From Nemertoderma westbladi (lineage: Eukaryota; Xenacoelomorpha; Nemertodermatida; Nemertodermatidae), in the NCBI GenBank assembly GCA_032718475.1, contig JAUCBJ010002777.1:1-64000 (forward strand): a stretch of 64,000 nt of DNA, written 5' to 3'. A program made the position numbers and the translations under genes. Positions 32,910 to 44,430 of the stretch are shown here, piece after piece (position 1 is the first letter of the stretch; every line of letters begins with the position of its first letter). The notes under the pieces are model-generated. The model did not search any database. It was not told the origin of the DNA and was given only the letters and a program-made list of their open reading frames with translations.

Positions 32910-33181
32910 ACGTTCGTGGGGTCTTCGGCACCACGATATGAAAAAGCCTTAGCATATGGGGGCCCCATTAACGAGTTGTCTGTCGTTAGTCAGAAGTCGT
33001 CAACACAATACTCGTCTCCTTCATTTGCCTAGTTGCGTTCGTTCGTTTTTTACCAAAATTCAGATTCGTTCTAAACTTTTGACGGACTACATACGTACCA
33101 AGTTTACGACGACGACAGACAACTCTTTAATGGCACAAATGCTAAATGCTAAGGCTCCCTCACTTCGTGGCTCGCCCCACA
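32910..33181 (-). repeat. Mosaic repeat R1, complete short copy (272 bp, reversed)
   Basis: Starts ACGTTCGTGGGG and ends CGTGGCTCGCCCCACA; in R1 sense it runs TGTGGGGCGAGCC ... CCCCACGAACGT. The inner part has the 'ctaaacttttgacgg...taccaagttt' core. No coding frame. Confidence 0.75.
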
Positions 33182-33324
33182 ATGCATTGTAAATCAGATT
33201 CGCGTAGGTTATGCCAACTGTAGAATACCGATATCTTCGTATATTCTGAAATTGCACTGTGTAAATTCATGGATTAATTGAATCAGGCATAACTAATTGC
33301 AGGGTATCTAACTAATATGGGTAC
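33182..33324. other. Short spacer
   Basis: Nothing recognised. Confidence 0.5.
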
Positions 33325-33956
33325 CACGTTCGTGGGGCCTTCGCGCAGCATGAGAGCCTAGATTAGAAAGTACATTATATACTAATCTCTATTAGATATA
33401 CGAAAAATGTCTTTCCTAACATATATATGAGTAAAGGCGATGCTATCAGTTTGTGATAAACTAGTTGTAAAAATAGAGATTCATTTCAGTTTTCCCTTAC
33501 ACACTTTAACTGTCATTTGTAAACCTTCTAACTAGGGCTATTTAAGTTAAGTATGACATTTTTAGTTTTACAATACTATTCTCCTTCATTAGCCTCGTTT
33601 CGCTCGTCCTGTTTTGTCTTAAAATAATTTTCCTTACTATTTTCATTACGACCTTTATAACTATGCTAAGTCTCGAAAATATAAGAGTAACTGCAGATTT
33701 ATAGCAGATGGATACTCGTATCGACTGTAAACTCGTTGCGTTCGTTCGTTTTTTACCAAACTTCCGATTCTTTCTAAACTTTTGACGGACTACATACGTA
33801 CCAAGTTTCGTTTAAATTCATCAAGGAATGACCGAGTTATTAGCGATCAAAAATTTACGACGACAACGAAGACAGACGACGACGACGTCGACAACAGACA
33901 ACTAGTCAATGGCGCCCATATGCTAAGGCTTCGCTCACTTCGTGGCTCGCCCCACA
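33325..33956 (-). repeat. Mosaic repeat R1, complete longer copy (632 bp, reversed)
   Basis: Bounded by CACGTTCGTGGGGCC and GGCTCGCCCCACA. It shares the core with 32910-33181 but has about 350 extra bases. Confidence 0.75.
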
Positions 33957-34442
33957 TTCCCTGGGTAGAACACAGGCCGTTCGTTTTCTAATTGCCTACA
34001 ATAAATTGCGTAATATTTATTAGAAATCCTAGTGATTGTTTAAACATTTTACCGCATAGGCGCCAGGTGTGTAACTTATACTGTATATACAGTAGTATGA
34101 TATAATACTATCCCCCCCAAATATATACTCCCCAGTAGAAACTGGTTCTCATTTCACTACAATTTAAGATTGCCAGGCAGAATAGTCCCTAGTTAGTCCC
34201 GTTAAAGCATTCGTACCGAAACGATAACTTCCCAGGCCCCTATGCGGGGATCGAACCCACGACCTCCATATAGATGTACATTAACGGCAACAAATTTCAC
34301 TACCTCGCCTTCGTATCCTATATCCATGACGTCATCTTCTCCAATAACCCCGCAAGAACCCCTTGATTTTGTAATCTCTAGCGCCCCCTAGCGTACAAAT
34401 CGGTAACGACTTATTGACCTGCTATGATAAAGCGCATAACAT
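33957..34442. other. Spacer with a tRNA-like SINE relic
   Basis: At 34225-34315 (minus strand) a B box GGTTCGATCCC (34257-34247) and a weak A box suggest a decayed tRNA-SINE. Nothing else recognised. Confidence 0.45.
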
Positions 34443-37400
34443 ATGTTTCACAACGGATCCAAATCTCATTTATTCGAAACAAATATCCGCAAATGCCAGA
34501 GATTAATTTTTTCAACTCCGAAACTTATCAAAGATGAAATGTTGTTTATACCAGGACGATCTCGAACAAAATATAAATTAAATAATTATGAAGGACGTGC
34601 TTTCTCGATTGCTGCTCCGATTATCTGGAACTCCCTCCCCGGAGATGTAAGCCACGCTGCTGGACCCCTGCTTTCTCGATCGCTGCCCCGACTAACTGGA
34701 AATCCCTCCCCGGAGATGTAATCTACGCTGGACCCCTGCTTTCTCGATCGCTGCTCCGACTATCTGGAACTCCCTCCCCAGAGATATAAGCCACGCTGGA
34801 CCCCTGCTTTCTCGATCGCTGCTCCGACTATCTGGAACTCCCTCCACAGAGATGTAAGCCACGCTGCTGGACCCCTGCTTTCCCGATTGCTGCTCCGACT
34901 ATCTGGAACTCCCTCCCCAGAGGTGTAAGCCACGCTGGACCCCTGCTTTCTCGATCGCTGCTCCGACTATCTGGAACTCCCTCCACAGAGATGTACGCCA
35001 CACTGGACCCCTGCTTTCCCGATTGCTGCTCCGACTATCTGGAACTCCCTCCCCAGAGGTGTAAGCCACGCTGGACCCCTGCTTTCTCGATCGCTGCTCC
35101 GACTATCTGGAACTCCCTCCACAGAGATGTACGCCACACTGGACCCCTGCTTTCCCGATTGCTGCTCCGACTATCTGGAACTCCCTCCCCAGAGATGTAA
35201 GCCACGCTGGACCCCTGCTTTCTCGATCGCTGCTCCGACTATCTGGAACTCCCTCCCCAGAGATGTACGCCACACTGGACCCCTGCTTTCCCAATCGCTG
35301 CTCCGACTATCTGGAACTCCCTCCACAGAGATGTACGCCACACTGGACCACTGCTTTCTCGATCGCTGCTCCGACTATCTGGAACTCCCTCCCCAGAGAT
35401 GTACGCCACACTGGACCCCTGCTTTCCCAATCGCTGCTCCGACTATCTGGAACTCCCTCCACAGAGATGTACGCCACACTGGACCACTGCTTTCCCGATT
35501 GCTGCTCCGACTATCTGGAACTCCCTCCCCAGAGATGTAAGCCACGCTGCTGCACCCCTGCTTTCTCGATCGCTGCTCCGACTATCTGGAACTCCCTCCC
35601 CAGAGATATATGCCACGCTGGACCCCTGCTTACTCGATCGCTGCTCCGACTAGCTGGAACTCCCTCTCCAGAGATATACGCCATGCTGGACCCCTGCTTT
35701 CTCGATCACTGCTCCGACTAGCTGGAACTCCCTCCACAGAGATGTAAGCCACGCTGCACCCCTGCTTTCTCGATCGCTGCTCCGACTAGCTGGAACTCCC
35801 TCCACAGAGATGTAAGCCACGCTGGACCCCTGCTTACTCGATCGCTGCTCCGACTAGCTGGAACTCCCTCTCCAGAGATATAAGCCACGCTGGACCCCTG
35901 CTTTCTCGATCGCTGCTCCGACTATCTGGAACTCCCTCCACAGAGATGTAAGCCACGCTGCTGGACCCCTGCTTTCTCGATCGCTGCTCCGACTATCTGG
36001 AACTCCCTCCCCAGAGATATAAGCCACGCTGGACCCCTGCTTTCTCGATCGCTGCTCCGACTATCTGGAACTCCCTCCCCAGAGGTGTAAGCCACGCTGG
36101 ACCCCTGCTTTCTCGATCGCTGCTCCGACTATCTGGAACTCCCTCCACAGAGATGTACGCCACACTGGACCCCTGCTTTCCCGATTGCTGCTCCGACTAT
36201 CTGGAACTCCCTCCCCAGAGATGTAAGCCACGCTGGACCCCTGCTTTCTCGATCGCTGCTCCGACTATCTGGAACTCCCTCCCCAGAGATGTACGCCACA
36301 CTGGACCCCTGCTTTCCCAATCGCTGCTCCGACTATCTGGAACTCCCTCCACAGAGATGTACGCCACACTGGACCACTGCTTTCTCGATCGCTGCTCCGA
36401 CTATCTGGAACTCCCTCCCCAGAGATGTACGCCACACTGGACCCCTGCTTTCCCGATCGCTGCTCCGACTATCTGGAACTCCCTCCACAGAGATGTACGC
36501 CACACTGGACCACTGCTTTCCCGATTGCTGCTCCGACTATCTGGAACTCCCTCCCCAGAGATGTAAGCCACGCTGCTGCACCCCTGCTTTCTCGATCGCT
36601 GCTCCGACTATCTGGAACTCCCTCCCCAGAGATATATGCCACGCTGGACCCCTGCTTACTCGATCGCTGCTCCGACTAGCTGGAACTCCCTCTCCAGAGA
36701 TATAAGCCACGCTGGACCCCTGCTTTCTCGATCACTGCTCCGACTAGCTGGAACTCCCTCCACAGAGATGTAAGCCACGCTGGACCCCTGCTTTCTCGAT
36801 CGCTGCTCCGACTAGCTGGAACTCCCTCCACAGAGATGTAAGCCACGCTGGACCCCTGCTTACTCGATCGCTGCTCCGACTAGCTGGAACTCCCTCTCCA
36901 GAGATATACGCCATGCTGGACCCCTGCTTTCTCGATCACTGCTCCGACTAGCTGGAACTCCCTCCACAGAGATGTAAGCCACGCTGCACCCCTGCTTTCT
37001 CGATCGCTGCTCCGACTAGCTGGAACTCCCTCCACAGAGATGTAAGCCACGCTGGACCCCTGCTTACTCGATCGCTGCTCCGACTAGCTGGAACTCCCTC
37101 TCCAGAGATATAAGCCACGCTGGACCCCTGCTTTCTCGATCGCTGCTCCGACTATCTGGAACTCCCTCCACAGAGATGTAAGCCACGCTGCTGGACCCCT
37201 GCTTTCTCGATCGCTGCTCCGACTAGCTGGAACTCCCTCCACAGAGATGTAAGCCACGCTGCTGCACCCCTGCTGTCTCGATCGCTGCTCCGACTAGCTG
37301 GAACTCCCTCCACAGAGATGTAAGCCACGCTGGACCCCTGCTTACTCGATCGCTGCTCCGACTAGCTGGAACTCCCTCTGCAGAGATATAAGCCACGCTG

Positions 37401-39632
37401 GACCCCTGCTTTCTCGATCGCTGCTCCGACTATCTGGAACTCCCTCCACAGAGATGTAAGCCACGCTGCTGGACCCCTGCTTTCTCGATCGCTGCTCCGA
37501 CTAGCTGGAACTCCCTCCACAGAGATGTAAGCCACGCTGATGCACCCCTGCTTTCTCGATCGCTGCTCCGACTAGCTGGAACTCCCTCTCCAGAGATATA
37601 CGCCATGCTGGACCCCTGCTTTCTCGATCGCTGCTCCGACTAGCTGGAACTCCCTCTCCAGAGATATACGCCATGCTGGACCCCTGATTTCTCGATCACT
37701 GCTCCGACTAGCTGGAACTCCCTCCACAGAGATGTACGCCACACTGGACCCCTGCTTTCCCGATCGCTGCTCCGACTAGCTGGAACTCCCTCCACAGAGA
37801 TGTACGCCACACTGGACCCCTGCTTTCCCGATTGCTGCTCCGACTATCAGGAACTCCCTCCCCAGAGATATACGCCACGCTGGACCCCTGCTTTCTCGAT
37901 CGCTGCTCTGACTAGCTGGAACTCCCTCCACAGAGATGTAAGCCACGCTGCTGGACCCCTGCTGTCTCGATCGCTGCTCCGACTATCTGGAACTCCCTCC
38001 CCAGAGATGTACGCCACGCTGGACCCCTGCTTTCTCGATCGCTGCTCCGACTAGCTGGAACTCCCTCCACAGAGATATACGCCGAGCTGCTGGACCCCTG
38101 CTTTCTCAATCGCTGCTCCAACTAGCTGGAACTCCCTCCACAGAGATGTAAGCCACGCTGCTGGACCCCTGCTTTCCCAATCGCTGCTCCGACTATCTGG
38201 AACTCCCTCCCCAGAGATGCACGCCACACTGGACCACTGCTTTCTCGAACGCTGCTCCGACTAGCTGGAACTCCCTCCCCAGAGATGTACGCCACGCTGG
38301 ACCCCTGCTTTCTCGATCGCTGCTCCAACTAGCTGGAACTCCTTCCACAGAGATGTAAGCCACGCTGCTGGACCCCTGCTGTCTCGATCGCTGCTCCAAC
38401 TATCTGGAACTCCCTCCCCAGAGATGTACGCCACGCTGGACCCTTGCTTTCTCGATCGCTGCTCCGACTAGCTGGAACTCCCTCCCCAGAGATGTATGGC
38501 ACGCTGCTGGACCCCTGCTTTCTCGATCGCTGCTCCGACTAGCTGGAACTCCCTCCACAGAGATGTAAGCCGCGCTGCTGGACCCCTGCTTTCCCGATCG
38601 CTGCTCCGACTATCTGGAACTCCCTCCCCAGAGATGCACGCCACACTGGACCACTGCTTTCTGGAATGCTGCTCCGACTAGCTGGAACTCCCCCCCCCCC
38701 CCCCCCCCCAGAGATGTACGCCACGCTGGACCCCTGCTTTCTCGATCGCTGCTCCGACTATCTGGAACTCCCTCCCCAGAGATGTACGCCACGCTGGACC
38801 CCTGCTTTCTCGATCGCTGCTCCAACTAGCTGGAACTCCCTCCACAGAGATATACGCCGAGCTGCTGGACCCCTGCTTTCTCAATCGCTGCCCCGACTAA
38901 CTGGAACTCCCTCCCCGGAGATGTAATCCACGCTGGACCCCTGCTTTCTCGATCGCTGCCCCGACTAACTGGAACTCCCTCCCCGGAGATGTAATCCACG
39001 CTGGACCCCTGCTTTCTCGATTGCTGCTCCGATTATCTGGAACTCCCTCCCCGGAGATGTAAGCCACGCTGCTGGACCCCTGCTTTCTCGATCGCTGCCC
39101 CGACTAACTGGAACTCCCTCCCCGGAGATGTAATCCACGCTGGACCCCTGCTTTCTCGATCGCTGCTCCGACTATCTGGAACTCCCTCCACAGAGATGTA
39201 AGCCACGCTGCTGCACCCCTGCTTTCCCGATCGTTGGTCCGACTATCTGGAACTCCCTCCCCAGAGATGTAAGCCACGCTGCTGGACCCCTGCTTTCTCG
39301 ATCGCTGCTCCGACTATCTGGAACTCCCTCCCCAGAGATGTATGGCACGCTGAAACACTGACTTTATTTAAATCCCGACTGAAAACCCACTTTTTACACA
39401 GGAATATTGCTAATTTTATTATAGAATAATACTTTTTAATGTGTATTTGTATTTGTATAGGCCTAGTGCATTTTTAATCTAATTGTATTTTAGACGAGTT
39501 GTTTTTTAGTAGTGATTTTCTTTTTTAGTTGTTTTTACTGAAATTGTTGATAAATTTTATTTATTTTTATAAATATCTATGTGGTACAGAAAGGTCTGGG
39601 CAGAAAGGAGCTGTATAAATATTTTATTATTA
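34443..39632 (+). mobile_element. LINE-B 3' region containing a huge internal expansion
   Basis: The left flank (34443-34680) encodes the end of a CR1/L2-type LINE protein: LIFSTPKLIKDEMLFIPGRSRTKYKLNNYEGRAFSIAAPIIWNSLPGDVSHA. The right flank resumes at about 39352 with TLTLFKSRLKTHFLHRNIAN and a stop. The 3' UTR then ends 'aaaggagctgtataaatattttattattattat' (39606-39637), the simple-repeat tail usual for this type. Between the flanks the AFSIAAPIIWNSLP segment was multiplied about 69 times. Confidence 0.85.
34605..39352 (+). repeat. 68-bp satellite derived from LINE-B ORF2
   Basis: Units of 68 bp ('ggacccctgctttctcgatcgctgctccgactatctggaactccctccccagagatgtaagccacgct'), or 71 bp with an extra GCT. 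One frame of each unit is AFSIAAPTIWNSLP. Because 68 is not a multiple of three, successive units use successive frames, giving a 204-bp coding super-period and artificial long open frames on both strands. A block of about 1026 bp is duplicated (35103 onward equals 36129 onward). One unit at 38690-38709 has a C run. Confidence 0.95.
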
Positions 39633-39637
39633 TTATG

Positions 39638-40079
39638 AATAATATCAAATTTCGGCCCCTTTAGCCTTTATTATACTGTAATAGAAAATTATAACACAGT
39701 AATATAATAAGGCACCTGGTCAGAAGGAGGAACAATTAGGAAGGATGTTATAGAGGGTTGAACCTGCGCTGTATTGTACCATTTCAGGTTAATAAATGAG
39801 GTAGATTGCTGTATTTAATAACCTACACGATGGTAAGGTTGTATGAGTTTATGTGTATTATTGTTTCAGAAGAATATAACAATTGTGGTGTAAAAAATAT
39901 ATACCGGATGTTCCATAATGATCCCCCCCCCCCTGGCCAGCCAAAACTACCAGACATGTACTTTAGTGTAATATATCATTCGAAAGATAATTTAATTCTG
40001 AGCTTGCATGCAAAAGTTTAGGGCCCAATACGAAAGTATAAAAATTGTATAGTCAATTCTTTAAACCTATCTTACTTCC
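39638..40079. other. AT-rich spacer
   Basis: No gene supported; a short C run at 39926-39934. Nothing else recognised. Confidence 0.5.
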
Positions 40080-40565
40080 AGGTCAGGTTTGGTCAGGTCA
40101 GGTCAGGTCAGGTAGGTCATTGATCAAGAAAATTTGTCACCTCCATGCAGCATAAAGGAGGTGCCACCTGTAGCTGCTTACACCCTCGTACTAGGGCAAA
40201 TCTGGTCCTGTAACTAGGACACCCTTCGTTCTGGGATAAGGACGCCCTTGGTCCTGGATTAAGGACCCATATACTTGGCTGCAGGGGTATATGGCCTGAC
40301 CAGGCAGATGGTGATCTACCAATGGCTGGTCAGGAGTAGAGTGTTCTCATGTCCACTCTGAGTACACTTCACTGCGACCTGCACCTGGCAGCAAGGGTAC
40401 AGGGCATGACCCAGCAGATGAGCTGCACAGCCAATGGTCGGTCATGTGCGCCATAGTAGATATGGGTGATGGGCCTCATATCTGACTCCATTGCGACACC
40501 CACCCTGTGGAATGGCAAACCAGGGTGTGGTATTTGTCCCGAGAGCTAAATCGTCAAATCTCTAA
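40080..40565 (+). mobile_element. LINE-A 5' region, left of the BEL-type insertion
   Basis: GC-richer sequence starting with five GGTCA units (40083-40113). It resembles an untranslated LINE leader and has no open frame. It ends TCTAA, the target site; the same TCTAA restarts at 52346, where LINE-A endonuclease coding sequence follows. Calling it the leader of the same LINE rests on continuity across the insertion. Confidence 0.55.
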
Positions 40566-41106
40566 TGTTAGCTTATTCAATCCCGCCAACACCCCATAAA
40601 GTTATAAGCCGATAAGCAATATTGGGAGCCACGAGATTGGGCAATTAACCAACTCGTGCCATCCCAATAAGAGTGGGAAGGAAGCACACAATAGAGGGTC
40701 AGGGGCCAAACCCCTAACCCAGAGAGAACAGGTGGAGTGAACGGGAATACTCCACGGGGCGCCAACAAGGGTATCAACCAATCAGAGGGGGGCAAGGCAT
40801 CGATTGAGTAGCAATAAGGCCACCGTGCAATATAACCAATAACCTATTAATCAGTGATTCAGTTATCTCAGTGCAGCAGTGCTAGCGTAGGTTGGTAGTC
40901 AATTAGTTTAGTTAGGGGATCACGGGACTTTAGTTACCGTATCCCGCCTTGTACACATTATATCTATATCTATATCCTATGCCCTATTATTATTATACAC
41001 CGAACTTCAGAACTCAGTTACTTTATTTCACCCTTATACACGGCGGGGACGCGTGGACTAAATTACCACACCGGATAAATCGGGATCCCTCCTGGATCCC
41101 GTCACA
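40566..41106 (+). repeat. 5' LTR of the BEL-related element
   Basis: 541 bp, TGTTAGC...GTCACA, identical by eye to 51805-52345. AT-rich 'acattatatctatatctatatcc' (40946-40979) is a possible promoter region. Confidence 0.95.
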
Positions 41107-41186
41107 GTAACTAAATCCGAGCTGCCGCCCCAGTTAAACTCTAAGAACTACACTGCTAGCTAGCCGAACTCCACCGACCAGACGAG

Positions 41187-44100
41187 ATGAGTGAATCGGG
41201 CGAGACACCGACGCGGACCCCGGACGAAGATCAAACGATCCGCGAGGCCGCGACCAAGCGATACAGGCCCACGACGCCGGAGCCATCGATAACGGGCGAA
41301 CCGGAAGTCCAGAACGAGGAGAGTCTGGAACCCGAAGTCGAGCCAAGAGAGAAAGAGAGCGAGATGGAGGGAGATGGAGACGAGTCGACACGAGACGGAG
41401 AACGGCACGCCGATGTCGCCGGCCAGCTACCGGCCGAGGGCGACGAGCGGCCCACCGAAACGGCGACGGTGGGGCCGACGGTGCGACGCCGGACGCGAAG
41501 AGACGGAGGAGAGATCGGTACCGATGTCACCGGCCAGCTACAGGCCGAGGGCGACGGACGGCCCACCGGAACGGCGACGGTGGAGCCGCCGGTACGACGT
41601 CGAACCCGGAGGGACGGAGGAGAAGTCGGCGAGGAGGACGTCGGGGTCTCTGAGCGACTTCGACGAGCCTACATCGCGGCCCGGAGGATGCTAAAGGATG
41701 CCAAAAAGGAAGGGGCGAAGGTAGACGAGGTGAGACTGAGAAAGCGACTAGGTGAGTCGGATAGACACTTTAATTATCTAATACGTTTTGGGCAGAGAGA
41801 ACTAGCCGAAACGAGAGCACATGAGATTGCCGGGGAACTGTTTGAACTATGGGAATGTGGGAGTATGGAACCTAGCGTAGCATCAGTGTACATAGGGCCA
41901 TACTTGGTCGATGCCCGGGGAGTAAAACCGGCGGGTTGGAGGGGACTCGAAGGGGGCGAATCCGAGGTTAACCCCGAGGATTCGGCCTCGTCGGTCGGAG
42001 AAAGCTCCGGGAAGCGGGGGAAAGTTGGTAGGTCGGGAAGGCGGGGGAAGTCCGTCGTAACCGATAAGTCTGTTACATCCTCCGCGAAAGAAAGAGCGGT
42101 GAGGGAAATAGGTGCCGCATACCGTCTCAGCATGGCAGAGCAAGGTCAGAGAGAAATGAAGGAACGGCTAGAGGAGGGGAGAGTGCGGTTAGAGAGGGAA
42201 GCGGCATTGCTTAAAGAAACCGGAGAGAGGGCCGAAAGGGCTTTGAAAAGCCTAAGGGAGTATGATGAGATAGAGGAAAGGGAGTGTAGGGAGCGTGAGG
42301 CGAGAGAGGAAAGGGAACGCAAGGAGCGTGAGGCAAGGGAGGAAAGGGAACGCAAGGAGCGTGAGGCGGAACGCAAGGAGCGTGAGGCAAGGGAGGAAAG
42401 GGAACGCAAGGAGTATGAAGCGAGAAGGGAAAAGGAACGCAAGGAGTATGAAGCGAGAAGGGAAAAGGAACGCAAGGAGCGCGAAGTGAGACGAAGGGAG
42501 AGCATTAAGAGTGCTGCAGAGTCGGCCATCAGGGACACCCAGGAGCGTGAGAGGAGAATGGCAGAGACTGAAAAAGAGCGCAAGGAATTAGAGAGACGGC
42601 AGAGTGAGTTTGCGGGAGATAAGATTAGACGGGCGCACGAGTTGCAACTCATGCGAGCAACGCCGTCTGAAAGCGGGGCCGGCTCGAGTATTTTTGAGGA
42701 GCCGGGGGCCGTGGATACATTTATTAACACCCCACTGACAGGGACCGCACAACAGACCCAAAACTGGTGTGACCGTACAGGCGGGGGGGGGGGTAATAAT
42801 AATAATGGTACAGTAGACGTTGTTAATATTAATAGTACCGTATGGGATAACTCTAACCAAACCTTTATTACAGGGAATGCTTTACATAGTGGTAGTAATT
42901 TAAATTTAAATCAGAACGCCCCTAGTATTAATGTAGGAAATAATTCTGATATTAATGTAGCTACGCAAAATAATTCAAATAATCAAAATAATAACCCAGA
43001 TTCGAATCTACAAAATAATTTAAATAACGCAATTACGCAAAATAATTCGAATAATTTAAATAATGACCTATGCCCGAATTTACAAAATAATTCAGATAAC
43101 GTAGTCGTGCAGAATAATACAAATGATTTTGTTTCAAACGAGCAAATTAATTCCGTTTCCAATATGGGTGCTATTAATGTAAACACGTCAGGCCTACATA
43201 ACCAGGCGGAAGAGGGCCTGGTAGGTCGCATAGTCGGTAGCCAGACGGATGAGGGCCTGGTAGGCCACGTAGTTAGTAGACAGGGAGCAGAGGGCCTGGT
43301 AGGCCACGTAGTTGGTAGGCAGGGAGTAGAGGGCCTGGAAGGCCACGTAATAGCAGAGGGAGAGGCGGGGGTAAATAGACCCGACCGTGGTAGGGTTGAT
43401 GTGTCGACTAGAGAGGTATATAATAGCGGGGAGAGAGGTAGCGAAGTTAGATGTAGCGAGTGGGGGGGGGGGCTACGAGGACCCCACAACAGAGAGTTAG
43501 CGGCGAAAGGGGGGGGGACAGGGAGTGTCCCACAGCCGTCAGCGGATAATGCGAGGGCCGAAATAGGTAAACTGCAACAACCGGCGACGGAAAGTAACAG
43601 GGGGATTGTGGGTATCCCCAGCGGCGTGCGACCGAGCAGAGAGAGACAGGTTGACGTCGCGAGAGGGCGGACGAAGCGTCGTGCCCGATCAGAGGAGGGA
43701 AGAAGAACAGTGGGGTTTAACCGGGAGGTCGACGAGAGATCTCGCGAGCGGGAATATTCCACTGATAGGAGAAGAAAGGAAGACAGTAGTAGAAGTATCG
43801 CCGCAAACGATAGAAGAGCGAGGACGGACAGCGAGCCGTCGGTAGTCGAGATGAGAACGGAGAGTCAGTGGGGTCGGACTCCGGGAGATTGCCGTCGCCC
43901 CGGAGGGATGCGATCCGGTGAGACGCATTACACGCCGAGAGAGGGGTACACGATGTACCAGTACGAAGATGAAAACAGTAGAGAGGGGGGTCGAAGAGAA
44001 ACTTTCCGACCGAATATACCTACCCGTCGAGAATACGGTAGCCGCGGGGAGGATTATTCAAGAAGAATAAACTTCGATCCCGAGCAACACATGCAGACTG

Positions 44101-44396
44101 TAGGGCATACTGTAGGTCTTACTGCAGATACCGTAGGCCATACTGAGAGAGGCAATGTAGGCGATAGGATAGCGTGGACAACGGGATTAAACCCGGAAGT
44201 CGCGGAATACATACCGGCGGGTAGGCCAGAAGCTGATAGGCCTATACCGGTACCAGCACAGCAGTATGACTACAGCATGCAGGGACATAACATATACCCA
44301 GGGGAGGGGGGAATTATTGCGGATAGGTGCATGGGCCCCAACATATTAACATCAACCCCATTACCAAACATACCGGTGGGGGGGGGGACAGGGTGA
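41187..44396 (+). CDS. ORF1 of the BEL-related element: coiled-coil, Asn-rich protein
   Basis: ATG at 41187, 1069 codons, uninterrupted. Layout: acidic N-terminus; a two-copy repeat (GQLPAEGDERPTETATV / GQLQAEGDGRPTGTATV, about residues 77-150); a helical block (SERLRRAYIAARRMLKDAKK, 155-229); a long Glu/Arg/Lys coiled coil with ERKEREAREERERKE repeats (315-475); an Asn-rich low-complexity part (535-665) encoded by markedly AT-rich DNA; four repeats of EGLVGHVVGRQ type (674-727); and an Arg-rich tail. No known enzyme motif. Coiled coil plus basic and Asn-rich regions suggest a particle or RNA-granule protein, but this is inference. An ORF before gag is unusual for BEL elements. Confidence 0.85.
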   Translation: MSESGETPTRTPDEDQTIREAATKRYRPTTPEPSITGEPEVQNEESLEPEVEPREKESEMEGDGDESTRDGERHADVAGQLPAEGDERPTETATVGPTVRRRTRRDGGEIGTDVTGQLQAEGDGRPTGTATVEPPVRRRTRRDGGEVGEEDVGVSERLRRAYIAARRMLKDAKKEGAKVDEVRLRKRLGESDRHFNYLIRFGQRELAETRAHEIAGELFELWECGSMEPSVASVYIGPYLVDARGVKPAGWRGLEGGESEVNPEDSASSVGESSGKRGKVGRSGRRGKSVVTDKSVTSSAKERAVREIGAAYRLSMAEQGQREMKERLEEGRVRLEREAALLKETGERAERALKSLREYDEIEERECREREAREERERKEREAREERERKEREAERKEREAREERERKEYEARREKERKEYEARREKERKEREVRRRESIKSAAESAIRDTQERERRMAETEKERKELERRQSEFAGDKIRRAHELQLMRATPSESGAGSSIFEEPGAVDTFINTPLTGTAQQTQNWCDRTGGGGGNNNNGTVDVVNINSTVWDNSNQTFITGNALHSGSNLNLNQNAPSINVGNNSDINVATQNNSNNQNNNPDSNLQNNLNNAITQNNSNNLNNDLCPNLQNNSDNVVVQNNTNDFVSNEQINSVSNMGAINVNTSGLHNQAEEGLVGRIVGSQTDEGLVGHVVSRQGAEGLVGHVVGRQGVEGLEGHVIAEGEAGVNRPDRGRVDVSTREVYNSGERGSEVRCSEWGGGLRGPHNRELAAKGGGTGSVPQPSADNARAEIGKLQQPATESNRGIVGIPSGVRPSRERQVDVARGRTKRRARSEEGRRTVGFNREVDERSREREYSTDRRRKEDSSRSIAANDRRARTDSEPSVVEMRTESQWGRTPGDCRRPGGMRSGETHYTPREGYTMYQYEDENSREGGRRETFRPNIPTRREYGSRGEDYSRRINFDPEQHMQTVGHTVGLTADTVGHTERGNVGDRIAWTTGLNPEVAEYIPAGRPEADRPIPVPAQQYDYSMQGHNIYPGEGGIIADRCMGPNILTSTPLPNIPVGGGTG
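44378..44387 (+). promoter_or_regulatory. G10 run at the ORF1/ORF2 junction (possible frameshift site)
   Basis: Ten G directly before the ORF1 stop (TGA 44394-44396). The ORF2 frame is open upstream through this run, so a +1 shift here would join ORF1 to ORF2. Equally, a one-base error in the run length would make them one ORF. Confidence 0.4.
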
Positions 44397-44430
44397 CATT
44401 CCCCCATCACAATATCAACAATATACCCCG

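Noticed and set aside
34991-38926. Many open frames of 60-150 codons on both strands
   Set aside because: All are by-products of the 68-bp satellite; they end and start with unit variants and have no composition of real proteins apart from the LINE segment.
40083-40113. GGTCA repeats as a telomere-type sequence
   Set aside because: Only about five imperfect units at the edge of a LINE leader; too short for telomeric DNA.
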